Source: JAXMBN01 sp046349875 (GTDB lineage: Bacteria > Planctomycetota > Planctomycetia > Pirellulales > Pirellulaceae). From it: a stretch of 64,000 nt of DNA. The notes beneath the pieces were generated by a model. That model did no database searches. It was given only the letters and a program-made list of their open reading frames with translations, and was not told the origin of the DNA. Where the stretch lies: the NCBI GenBank assembly GCA_046349875.1, contig JAXMBN010000011.1:62001-126000 (forward strand), given 5' to 3'. Each line of letters starts with the position of its first letter. Position 1 is the first letter of the stretch. Shown here in pieces: positions 27,469 to 35,277 of the stretch. The translations under genes were made by a program, and so were the position numbers.

Positions 27469-28089
27469 TCAATCCTCTAAGAATTGGATATCGGTATCGG
27501 CCAACTGGCTTGATGAAACAGGACGACAAGTCTTTCCCGTGCTTTCCGTAGAACGACCGCTCGGACCACGATGCGGAATGTGACGCAACTCGCGCGTCTC
27601 AAGCGGAAACGTGAAGGTCGTCTGCTGAGCCAACCATTGGGCCGCCTCGCGATTGTAGGGACTCTCTAAATTGAAGTTGCGGAAGCATAGCATGTCCCAC
27701 AACATCTCGCAGAGATGATCGATCTGCAGACTAGGTACCCAATACGAAGAGTATCCACCCAAGCAGACCGCACCCGATGGCGCAATATTGGGATGAAAGA
27801 TCGGAGTGATCCATTGCAGGTTCGGCATGTGCCTCGGATAGTGTGGCCCCAAGGTGATTCGACATTGATGCTCTTCCATGATTCGAATGCCATACTCGAA
27901 CGGATCACACACGCGCACCAAACTCGGACCATAAAACCATAACAGATAAGACTCCGGCAAATCGAGCTCACCGCGATAGCAGACTTCAAATGCAAAGGCC
28001 CCGCTTTCGTTTGCCAAAGCACTCAGCGCTTCAAAGTCGGTTTGCAGTCGCCGCTGTCGTGGTGAATAATTTTCGATAGGTTCACTCAT
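27469..28089 (-). CDS. Ubiquitin-conjugating enzyme E2 (UBC-fold) protein
   Basis: 206 residues. The UBC fold is clear from residue ~78: ITLGPHYPRHMPNLQW matches the YP..P loop of E2s, then FHPNIAPSGAVCLGG has the HPN motif (residues 99-101) and the catalytic cysteine (Cys109) in the usual spacing. YWVPSLQIDHLCEMLWDMLC and LESPYNREAAQWL match the E2 C-terminal helices, including the P-N-A pattern. E2 enzymes carry a ubiquitin-like protein as a thioester and pass it to a target. The last ~45 residues are a Ser/Thr/Arg-rich tail without homology that I can see. It starts 20 bases after the stop of the ubiquitin-like gene, so both form one operon. No E1 or deubiquitinase gene is nearby. Confidence 0.88.
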   Translation of the reverse strand: MSEPIENYSPRQRRLQTDFEALSALANESGAFAFEVCYRGELDLPESYLLWFYGPSLVRVCDPFEYGIRIMEEHQCRITLGPHYPRHMPNLQWITPIFHPNIAPSGAVCLGGYSSYWVPSLQIDHLCEMLWDMLCFRNFNLESPYNREAAQWLAQQTTFTFPLETRELRHIPHRGPSGRSTESTGKTCRPVSSSQLADTDIQFLED

Positions 28090-28109
28090 CGCACATCATG
28101 CTCTCCAAC

Positions 28110-28421
28110 TCACATCGACTTCTTCGATTTGCAAAATGAACCAGCGACCATTTCGGGATAGACGACCAAGTGATCCCCCTGCCCTACTTCGGCATCTTCC
28201 AAGGTTTGGTCTTCTAAAAGACGTTTCCCACCCTCGCGATGATCGAGTGAATAGCTGATGGGCAACCCGTCCGGTCCGAGAACGGGGAGTTGAAGCTTGG
28301 AGACGACATTGGGAAGGATCCTTTTGACCGGAACACCTTTCGCAATCACCGCTTCAACACTTTTTGAACCAGTTTGATCCACAAAAGTGACCCGAGTTTT
28401 TTCGTCCATTTGGCTTGTCAT
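28110..28421 (-). CDS. Ubiquitin-like (YukD/EsaB-type beta-grasp) protein
   Basis: 103 residues from ATG at 28419-28421; an ATG four codons later (28409) and an upstream non-ATG start are alternatives. The sequence reads as a beta-grasp: TRVTFVDQTGSKSVEAVI (strand hairpin), VPVKRILPNVVSKLQLP (helix), PISYSLDHREGGKRLLEDQT and GQGDHLVVYPEMVAG (final strand). This is the pattern of YukD-like ubiquitin relatives found with bacterial E2s. It ends VAG plus a nine-residue basic tail SFCKSKKSM, so a peptidase would be needed to expose the terminal glycine if it is conjugated. It is the first gene of the pair with the E2. Confidence 0.82.
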   Translation of the reverse strand: MTSQMDEKTRVTFVDQTGSKSVEAVIAKGVPVKRILPNVVSKLQLPVLGPDGLPISYSLDHREGGKRLLEDQTLEDAEVGQGDHLVVYPEMVAGSFCKSKKSM

Positions 28422-28659
28422 CGCAGCTGGCACTCTCCCTGAATAATGTGGTTTTCTATTGGAAAGGCACAATCTTCGATCGTTCGAGGCGCAAGTTTGT
28501 GCTTCGGGGAAACAGCTTCCATTGAGAGCATTTTGGCAGAAATCGGCTTCAGAGTGTGAAAATCGCTACCTGCGGCATTCCCATGGGTTAAAAAGAGTTC
28601 GGCGTTCTCGATGTTTTCTTGGAACGCAATCTTTTCTACCGGAAGTTTAGGAGTCTCCG

Positions 28660-30093
28660 ATGTCGCCACTGCGCCGGCTATTCTCGCTTGGTTTGTGTAT
28701 GGGTTTTGCGGCAAGTTCGCTACACGCCGCCGACTGGTCTCGTTTTCGAGGCGAAAATGGAAGTGGTGTCGCTCTCCAGGCAACCAATTTGCCATCCGAA
28801 TGGTCCCCTACCAAAAACTTGGCTTGGAAGTGCGAGTTGCCAGGACCTGGATCATCGAGCCCCATCATCGTTGGCGATCGCGTCTTCGTGACTTGTTGGA
28901 GCGGCTACGATGGTGAAAGTGGTTCTCTTGAAACGCTCAAACGCCACTTGCTTTGCATCGATCGCAAGTCGGGCAAAACCTTGTGGAATCGCGAAGTCAA
29001 AGCAACGCTTCCAGAAGACAACTATGGAGGCATGTTTGCCGAACATGGTTACGCATCCCATTCTCCCGTGACGGACGGCAAGATGGTATACGTCTTCTTT
29101 GGAAAGTCGGGGGTTCATGCATACGACTTCGAAGGAAATGAAAAATGGAATGCCATGGTCGGCGATGGACTCGATTCACGACGATGGGGTTCTGCGTGTA
29201 GCCCAATCCTTTACGAAGATAAACTGATCGTTCTCGCATCGGCCGAGAGCCACACTCTCTATGCCTTTGATAAGACGACTGGAAAAGAACTGTGGAAGTC
29301 GCCAGCCGATAACTTTACAAGCACCTGGGGAACTCCTGTCCTCGTCAAGACCGCGCAAGGCACCACCGAACTTGTGATCGGTGTTCCCGGAGAAATTTGG
29401 GGCTTCAATCCAAACGATGGAAAGTTCCTGTGGTATTGCCCTTCCAATGGTGACGATTCATTCTGTTCGAGCGTGACCGTAAGTGGAGATGTCGTGTATT
29501 CCATCGAAGGACGAAGCGGTGGTGGAATTGCCGTTCGCGCAGGTGGAAAAGACGATGTCTCGATGACCCATGTCGTCTGGAAGAACAACGAACGCAACCG
29601 AATTGGCTCGCCTTTGGTAATCGATGACAAGATCTATTTCTTTATCGGTCGGGTTGCAAACTGCATCGATGCCAAGACCGGCAAGAGCATTTATCAAGGC
29701 CGACTACCTGCAGGTAAAGGAGCCTCCGCGGAAGCCGCGGAGACTCCCGCTCGCGATAATGCCCCAGGAGGACCAGGGGGACCTGGCGGCCCCGGGGGAC
29801 GTGGTAACGGACGAGGTGGCGCTGGAGGGCCTGGTGGACCTGGTGGAGGCGGTGGAGGTCGACGTGGTGGTGGAGGCCAAGACTATTCGTCTCCCGTCGC
29901 TGGCGATGGAAAGATCTTCTATATCACTCGCAACGGAGACATGCACGTGATCGCCATCGGACCGGAATTCAAGTCGCTCGGTGTCAATCGCATCACCGAT
30001 CGAGCTGAGGACTTTAGCAGCACACCGGCTATTGCCGATAACCAACTATTTGTTCGTTCAAGCCACGCACTCTACTGCATCCAAGCTCAATAG
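28660..30093 (+). CDS. Secreted PQQ-like beta-propeller protein with glycine-rich insert
   Basis: 477 residues from ATG at 28660 with GGAG about 8 bases upstream. After a signal peptide (LFSLGLCMGFAASSLHAAD) come WSRFRGENGSGVALQATNLP and repeated PQQ-like blades: CIDRKSGKTLWNREVK, AYDFEGNEKWNAMVG, AFDKTTGKELWKSPAD and CIDAKTGKSIYQGRLP. The family (outer-membrane BamB-like or PQQ repeat) usually acts as a scaffold or a dehydrogenase; no dehydrogenase cofactor residues are obvious. A stretch of ~40 residues made almost wholly of Gly, Pro and Arg (about residues 365-405) interrupts the propeller, ending before DYSSPVAGDGKIFYITRNGD. A strong terminator follows. Confidence 0.9.
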   Translation: MSPLRRLFSLGLCMGFAASSLHAADWSRFRGENGSGVALQATNLPSEWSPTKNLAWKCELPGPGSSSPIIVGDRVFVTCWSGYDGESGSLETLKRHLLCIDRKSGKTLWNREVKATLPEDNYGGMFAEHGYASHSPVTDGKMVYVFFGKSGVHAYDFEGNEKWNAMVGDGLDSRRWGSACSPILYEDKLIVLASAESHTLYAFDKTTGKELWKSPADNFTSTWGTPVLVKTAQGTTELVIGVPGEIWGFNPNDGKFLWYCPSNGDDSFCSSVTVSGDVVYSIEGRSGGGIAVRAGGKDDVSMTHVVWKNNERNRIGSPLVIDDKIYFFIGRVANCIDAKTGKSIYQGRLPAGKGASAEAAETPARDNAPGGPGGPGGPGGRGNGRGGAGGPGGPGGGGGGRRGGGGQDYSSPVAGDGKIFYITRNGDMHVIAIGPEFKSLGVNRITDRAEDFSSTPAIADNQLFVRSSHALYCIQAQ

Positions 30094-30133
30094 AGCCATC
30101 GTAGTTAGCAAGTGTGGCTCCTTAGAAACGTCT

Positions 30134-30172
30134 CGAGGCAAGTGTTTTGAAAACACTTGCCTCGTTTCTTTT
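30134..30172 (+). terminator. Intrinsic terminator, possibly bidirectional
   Basis: Fifteen-base arms CGAGGCAAGTGTTTT (30134-30148) and AAAACACTTGCCTCG (30150-30164) followed by TTTCTTTT. It ends the propeller gene; the convergent DUF420 gene stops at 30213, so the hairpin may also serve that operon. Confidence 0.85.
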
Positions 30173-30212
30173 GAACATGCTGTATAAGCGAAAAGAAAAG
30201 ATAAAACTTCGT

Positions 30213-30806
30213 TCATTCGTAATAACGTGAGATCATGACGTATACAATTGGCCCAGTCACGCTCACGTAAAACCAAATCGGCCAACTCCATCGAGCCAAC
30301 TTGCGATGCGCAGCGAACTCGGCCGTCAGGCCTCGATAGGCTGTGAAGAGAATGATGGGCAATACGATTGCAGCTAAAACGATATGGGTTAGCAAAAGCA
30401 CGAGGTAAACCCATCGCATGCCTCCAATCGCCACCTTCTCGGCTTCGTCGAGTATATGATTGTGATCGACGTCTCCGAACATCGTGCTTCCACTCAGCAA
30501 ATGGTGGATAATGTAGGACACGAGAAAGAGTACGGACAAGACCATGGCCGTTAGCATGAGGTTTCGGTGCATCGCGAACTGACGTTTCTTGATCATCACA
30601 AGAGCTGCGACGAGCAAGATCGCAACCAACGAATTGATGATGGCATTGGCGGTTGCAAACCAATGTACGTTGAATCCAAGGTCGACCTGGAGTTCTACTT
30701 TTCCAAGAACGACGACCGCGATGAAAACGATCGCTGAAACGACCCCAATGAGAATCGTTGCCAATCGGTCATTCTTCGTAATGGCTGCAGAAAGCATATC
30801 GAACAT
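30213..30806 (-). CDS. DUF420 (COG2322) membrane protein, oxidase-assembly associated
   Basis: 197 residues from ATG at 30804-30806. About five transmembrane helices: LATILIGVVSAIVFIAVVVL, WFATANAIINSLVAILLVAA, LMLTAMVLSVLFLVSYIIHH, a third region WVYLVLLLTHIVLAAIVLPI and WPIWFYVSVTGPIVYVMISR. Conserved histidines (HWF, HHLL, LLLTHI, AAHR) match the DUF420 family, which in Bacillus (CtaM) is needed for assembly of the cytochrome oxidase. It is the last gene of the cytochrome oxidase accessory operon, 40 bases after the SCO gene, and this context supports the role. Confidence 0.88.
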   Translation of the reverse strand: MFDMLSAAITKNDRLATILIGVVSAIVFIAVVVLGKVELQVDLGFNVHWFATANAIINSLVAILLVAALVMIKKRQFAMHRNLMLTAMVLSVLFLVSYIIHHLLSGSTMFGDVDHNHILDEAEKVAIGGMRWVYLVLLLTHIVLAAIVLPIILFTAYRGLTAEFAAHRKLARWSWPIWFYVSVTGPIVYVMISRYYE

Positions 30807-30846
30807 CCCATGCAATCAAGAAAACATCGGCCTCGAACCAACGGTC

Positions 30847-31530
30847 TTAACGTTCTTCAAACATTTGCTTGACGTCGGCTTCCAAGAGGGCCACCTCATC
30901 GGGATCATGCCAATCGTATTCAGCGATGAGCTTTCCTTCGGCATCCATCAACAAGAATTTTTCAATATGCTCTTTAGGAGCATGCAGACCGTTGAAGAAT
31001 ATTTCCGAAGAGACACGGCGGAGATAATTCCAGTCGCCGGTGAAAAACAACCACTTGTCGCGATCGGCCCCAACCCGCTCTGCGTAGGCGGCCAACTTAT
31101 CGGGTGAATCATTCTCGGGGTCACAAGTGATGCTCACCAAACGAATCGGGTACTTGCGAAACTTTTCCTGTAGCAATTTCACTTGATCGTTTTGGCGAAC
31201 GCAGACGACTGGGCATGTGGAGAAAAAGAAACTAGCAATGTATGGTTGCCCTTTCAGTTCCTCGCTTCCCATTTCCATTCCGGTGCGTTCAATCAATCGC
31301 CAACTCGTCAACCATTTGCCTGGCTCGAGCTTCGCAACGCTCTCCTGCATCTGAGCAAGGCTCTTTTTCCGATTCGCGATGCGAACTGCCGGAGTATCGA
31401 CAACAGCAGACCCCGCGTCCCCTTCGGTCTGCATTTGTGTGGATGGCGTTTTGCCGCGAGGCAATGTGATCAGCGCTGCAATACAGCCGGCCAAGGCCGC
31501 CACCGCAATGAAGAATACTCGTTGCGTCAT
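30847..31530 (-). CDS. SCO1/SenC family copper chaperone
   Basis: 227 residues from ATG at 31528-31530, which overlaps the stop of the upstream permease (ATGA) and has GAGGTG ahead. The N-terminal helix (FFIAVAALAGCIAALITLP) anchors it in the membrane, with a thioredoxin-like domain outside. The copper site motif CPVVC (STCPVVCVRQ, a CX3C pair) and a distal histidine in KEHIEKFLLMD are present, so copper delivery to the CuA centre of cytochrome oxidase is plausible. SITCDPENDSPDKLAAYA is typical of the family. The position between an ABC permease and DUF420 fits an oxidase-assembly operon. Confidence 0.93.
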   Translation of the reverse strand: MTQRVFFIAVAALAGCIAALITLPRGKTPSTQMQTEGDAGSAVVDTPAVRIANRKKSLAQMQESVAKLEPGKWLTSWRLIERTGMEMGSEELKGQPYIASFFFSTCPVVCVRQNDQVKLLQEKFRKYPIRLVSITCDPENDSPDKLAAYAERVGADRDKWLFFTGDWNYLRRVSSEIFFNGLHAPKEHIEKFLLMDAEGKLIAEYDWHDPDEVALLEADVKQMFEER

Positions 31531-32357
31531 AATGCACCTCGATAGGGTCGTCGAATGATCCAAGTTGCAAGCAAGCAGGTCGCGACAGCGAATCCAATGG
31601 TCACCGACCAAACCAGAAGAGCGGATGGGTTCCACATGTCCGGCGAGGGAGGACCTTCTGACATCATGGTACGCATGCCGGCAATGGTATAGCTCACCGG
31701 GTTACTGCACATTATCCAATGCATCACTTTTTGTCCGATCGGTGCATTAGGGCTGAGCATTGGAATGGGAAAGAAAGCCCCGCTCAACAACCAAAGTGGC
31801 ATCAGAATCAAATTCATGATGGCGTGAAACCCTTGCGTTGACTCCATCGGCCAAGCAAAACAAACGCCCAAGCCAGTCAGTCCCATGGCAGCGATGGCCA
31901 TCATGATTACAAGCGGCAAGAGCTGCACGGTGACTGGCATCGTCCCCGTCGCAATCGCTAATAAAAGGAACAAGCATGCTTGCACCCAAGCGATCGCAGC
32001 TCCTCCGAATATTTTCCCAAGGGCAATCGTCCAGCGCGGCACGGGGGCCACGAGCACGTTTTGCAAGAATCCTTCGCGTCGATCTTCAATGATCGAAATC
32101 GTGGCAAAGATCGCCGTGAACAACAGGATCAACGCGACCGTACCAGGCAAGAAGTAAGTCATAAAACTACTTCCATCGCCTGCTCGAAAGGCCCCATGCA
32201 TCCCAGTACCGAATAGCAGCCAAAACAAAATCGGCTGCCCAAGCCCGCCGATCACTCGATTGCGCTGACGAAAAAATCGGGTCCACTCGCGACCGGCCAA
32301 CATCGCAATCACCGACCCCGCTGAGGGGCGAACCGAACTGGATGGCAACTCACTCAT
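31527..32357 (-). CDS. ABC-2 type transporter permease
   Basis: 276 residues from ATG at 32355-32357, overlapping the ATPase stop, which suggests translational coupling. Six hydrophobic helices of the ABC-2/DrrB type are visible, such as FLPGTVALILLFTAIFATIS, LFLLLAIATGTMPVTVQLLP, LVIMMAIAAMGLTGLGVCFA, LILMPLWLLSGAFFPIP and VTIGFAVATCLLATWII. The ABC-2 signature around AIMNLILMPLWLLSGAFFP is clear. With the adjacent ATPase it should form an exporter. In cytochrome oxidase clusters of planctomycetes such a pair accompanies ctaA/ctaB; its substrate is not known. Confidence 0.93.
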   Translation of the reverse strand: MSELPSSSVRPSAGSVIAMLAGREWTRFFRQRNRVIGGLGQPILFWLLFGTGMHGAFRAGDGSSFMTYFLPGTVALILLFTAIFATISIIEDRREGFLQNVLVAPVPRWTIALGKIFGGAAIAWVQACLFLLLAIATGTMPVTVQLLPLVIMMAIAAMGLTGLGVCFAWPMESTQGFHAIMNLILMPLWLLSGAFFPIPMLSPNAPIGQKVMHWIMCSNPVSYTIAGMRTMMSEGPPSPDMWNPSALLVWSVTIGFAVATCLLATWIIRRPYRGAL

Positions 32358-33285
32358 GACTTGCATCGCTTTCCCAAAAAGTATGACCTGTCTTGGCGAT
32401 GAAGACATCTTCGAGGCTAGGGCGTCCTACCGATATGGAGTCGATCTCATCACCGAGAAACTCCGAAATGGGCTGCACCCATCGCATCGCGTCGGGAATC
32501 GCCAATCGCAATTGTTGGTGCAGGATCTGTGGCTTCCATGTAAACTTGGATTCCAATCGGCTAGCAACCGATTCGACATTGCGAGCTGTCAACATCAAGA
32601 CCGCATCTCCCGTCTCTTTTCGCAAACCATCGGGAGTCCCGCAGGCCACCAATTTGCCCTGATGAAGGATTCCGATACGATCGCACTTTTCAGCCTCTTC
32701 CAAAAGATGCGTTGTGAGCACCACCGTACTTTGATGACGCTTTTGAAGGTCCACCGTCGCATGCCAAAAATCGATGCGAGCCGATGGATCCAATCCAGTA
32801 CTTGGTTCATCCATCAAGAAGACGCGGGGATGATGCAACATCCCTTTAGCCAACTCAACGCGCCGCTTGAGCCCTCCCGATAACTTTTCGCAACGATCCT
32901 GTCGACGATCGCTCAACCCCATCGCTTGAAGCACCTCATCGATGCGACTCTCCCCTGCCCTGCCTCGCAATCCATACAAAGCGCTTTGGCATCGCAGGTT
33001 TTCCTCAACGCTGAGCTTGCCGTCGAGACTGGGAGACTGAAACACGATCCCGATGAGCGACCGAACTTGATCCCGATGCGTTCGTACCGACTCACCTTCG
33101 ACTCGGATGTCGCCCTTTTGAAGCGGGGTCAAAGTCGATATCAGACGAAACAGAGTTGACTTGCCGCTTCCATTTGGGCCTAGCAATCCAAAGATCTCGC
33201 CTTGCTCAATCACAAGACTCAATGCATCCAGCGCGCGACGTTCACCATAGTGGTGCGAAACTTGATCGATCGAAAGAGCACTCAC
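32350..33285 (-). CDS. ABC transporter ATP-binding protein
   Basis: 311 residues with Walker A GPNGSGKST, Q-loop FQSPSLDGKLS, signature LSGGLKRR (LSGG), Walker B VFLMDEPSTGLD and switch His in VLTTHLLEEAE. The C-terminal ~90 residues are a DrrA-type extension. It pairs with the downstream ABC-2 permease: the ATPase stop (32350-32352) overlaps the permease start. It sits 66 bases downstream of the farnesyltransferase gene in the same operon, so its job is probably tied to oxidase biogenesis, although substrate is unknown. Confidence 0.95.
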   Translation of the reverse strand: MSALSIDQVSHHYGERRALDALSLVIEQGEIFGLLGPNGSGKSTLFRLISTLTPLQKGDIRVEGESVRTHRDQVRSLIGIVFQSPSLDGKLSVEENLRCQSALYGLRGRAGESRIDEVLQAMGLSDRRQDRCEKLSGGLKRRVELAKGMLHHPRVFLMDEPSTGLDPSARIDFWHATVDLQKRHQSTVVLTTHLLEEAEKCDRIGILHQGKLVACGTPDGLRKETGDAVLMLTARNVESVASRLESKFTWKPQILHQQLRLAIPDAMRWVQPISEFLGDEIDSISVGRPSLEDVFIAKTGHTFWESDASHE

Positions 33286-33351
33286 TCAAGTATCCTCATC
33301 GGTTCTTTAGCGTTCGTACACGATCTTGCGAAAGAGTCCGAATAGGATCCT

Positions 33352-34296
33352 CTACAGATACGATCGCACGACGACTAACACGAGAATCGCAGGTAGGAAG
33401 ATCAGGGAACTCCGCAACAATTTGCGAGCGGTTTGTCGATTGCGATCGCGCATGAATGCGAACGACGCCACAATCTGCCCCATACATGTGATCACTCCAA
33501 GAATGACCAAGAACCAATCGTAGGTAGAGACTGGCCTAAGAACAAATAGGATGTTGGGTATCAACAATAGCGAGGGAATGATGGCATGCCATGCTGCCAA
33601 ACGTCCCGTCGGTTCGACGTTGGTAAGCATCTGATAGCCGGCTTGTGCGTATTGATCGCGATAGAGCCAAGCGATGGACATAAAGTGGGGAAACTGCCAA
33701 AGGACAACGATCAAGGTTAACAACCAGCCACCCCATTCATCCAAACGTCCACCAGCAGCTGTCCATCCCATGAGCACCGGTAAGGCACCTGGCAGCGTTC
33801 CCACTGCAGTGTTCCACCATGAGTATTGCTTCATAGGAGTGTAGACCCAAACATAAAGCGTCCACGTGATGGCACCAATGATGGCGGTGAGTAGTGTGGT
33901 CAACACAGCGAGGTAGAGTGTTCCTGCGAGGAACAAGGCCCATCCCAAAACAGCGGCTTCCAATGATGTAAGCCTTCCATCGGGCAAGGGGCGCTTGGCG
34001 GTTCGCGGCATTAGGGCGTCAGGCCCGCGTTCCATCCATTGATTCATCACGCTGGCGCTTGCTGCAACAAACCCCGTTCCAATCATGGCATGCAAGAAGA
34101 CCCAAAAACTTGCCACCGTGTTGGGCACTGCCACCACCGCAACTCCCACAGTCAACAAAACCATGATGAGGATGCGCGGCTTGGTAAGCTGAATATAATC
34201 GGACAACATGCGCGACCAACTTAGCGATGCAGTCAACGGCTCCTGCAATGGCGGAGATGAAGGGACTTCGATTCCTCGAGATGTATCAAGCGCCAT
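33352..34296 (-). CDS. ctaB: Protoheme IX farnesyltransferase (heme O synthase)
   Basis: 314 residues from ATG at 34294-34296. It transfers a farnesyl group to heme b, making heme O. The UbiA-family Asp-rich region is present in the CyoE/CtaB form: MNQWMERGPDALMPRTAKRP, and the second motif YRDQYAQAGYQMLTNVEPT. The protein has seven to nine membrane helices, with the start YIQLTKPRILIMVLLTVGVA typical of the family. It follows ctaA by 12 bases and thus heme O is made beside the enzyme that converts it to heme A. Confidence 0.95.
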   Translation of the reverse strand: MALDTSRGIEVPSSPPLQEPLTASLSWSRMLSDYIQLTKPRILIMVLLTVGVAVVAVPNTVASFWVFLHAMIGTGFVAASASVMNQWMERGPDALMPRTAKRPLPDGRLTSLEAAVLGWALFLAGTLYLAVLTTLLTAIIGAITWTLYVWVYTPMKQYSWWNTAVGTLPGALPVLMGWTAAGGRLDEWGGWLLTLIVVLWQFPHFMSIAWLYRDQYAQAGYQMLTNVEPTGRLAAWHAIIPSLLLIPNILFVLRPVSTYDWFLVILGVITCMGQIVASFAFMRDRNRQTARKLLRSSLIFLPAILVLVVVRSYL

Positions 34297-34308
34297 CAAA
34301 CGCCAAAC

Positions 34309-35277
34309 CTATTTCGAATTCCGATTGAGCCGTGCAACTGAGCAGTAAAGGACTGTAGCCAACGCAATGATGAGCGAACCGGTAGCTTGATGCCCCGTGA
34401 CGATCAACGATTCCGCGAACCCTTTCGCTTGAATCGTATACTGAGCAAGCCATTGGGTTAAGTTTGGCCAAGGGAGAGCATAATTGCTGATCCAAGTCCC
34501 AATTCCAAGGCCTAATTGGACCAAGACTAACAGGACTAGCAAGCCCGCAGGCCGCGAGATTCCCAAGGTTTCTCCCTCAAATCGGCCCGAAACCTTGAAT
34601 GCGACCCAGCCAATCCCCAAAGTTACAATGGCTGCAAAGGTTAGATGCAGGTGCACAAACATGAGGAAATGCCGAGGCTCGGCCCAGGGCTGTATGTGTC
34701 GCAGCTGAGCTCCAATGATCAACTGACAAATTGCCGCAGCCAACAATCCCATGGCTGTCGACGTTCGAATCGGAGCTCTCCCCAAGGTCGGACTGACCTC
34801 CCGCCACCACCGTGACGTCATGACCGACGTTGCCGTTGCCATGGCGAAAAAGAGCGGGCCGGTACAACCATGGATCATCGCCAATGTTCTAGCATCTAAC
34901 ACAACCCGTAGCCCCCCCAACGCTCCTTGCAAAATCACGGCGATCAACACCGCAAAGGACCATTGAATCGCCCACCGGCGTGGCTCCGATCGATACGAAG
35001 CGATACAGAATCCAATCGACAGGAACCCAACAACCGTTCCATTCAAGCGATGGCCATGCTCTACAAAGAGATCGAAGGGACCAAAAATCCAGGTCGTCCA
35101 AGGGTACAACCAAAGATTGTATCCATACGTGCCAGGCCAATCAGGAACTGCCATTCCAGCATCGTAGGTCGTTACCAATCCGCCCAACCAAATCAAAGGA
35201 AAGGTCGCGATCATCACCGCAATCGCCCAACGGTGAAGGTTGCGCAACGCCTTGGGATACACTTTTGCATCACTCAT
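34309..35277 (-). CDS. ctaA: Heme A synthase (COX15/CtaA family)
   Basis: 322 residues; ATG overlaps the stop of the upstream cytochrome c gene (ATGA). It oxidises the methyl group of heme O to formyl, giving heme A for cytochrome oxidase. Features: eight membrane helices, LGGLVTTYDAGMAVPDWPGT near the N-terminus (the COX15 signature region), FVEHGHRLNGTVVG with the EHGHR heme-ligand motif, and histidine pairs in ALGGLRVVLD and HLHLTFAAIVT. A CtaA-type cysteine pair is not obvious. ctaB follows immediately. Confidence 0.93.
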   Translation of the reverse strand: MSDAKVYPKALRNLHRWAIAVMIATFPLIWLGGLVTTYDAGMAVPDWPGTYGYNLWLYPWTTWIFGPFDLFVEHGHRLNGTVVGFLSIGFCIASYRSEPRRWAIQWSFAVLIAVILQGALGGLRVVLDARTLAMIHGCTGPLFFAMATATSVMTSRWWREVSPTLGRAPIRTSTAMGLLAAAICQLIIGAQLRHIQPWAEPRHFLMFVHLHLTFAAIVTLGIGWVAFKVSGRFEGETLGISRPAGLLVLLVLVQLGLGIGTWISNYALPWPNLTQWLAQYTIQAKGFAESLIVTGHQATGSLIIALATVLYCSVARLNRNSK

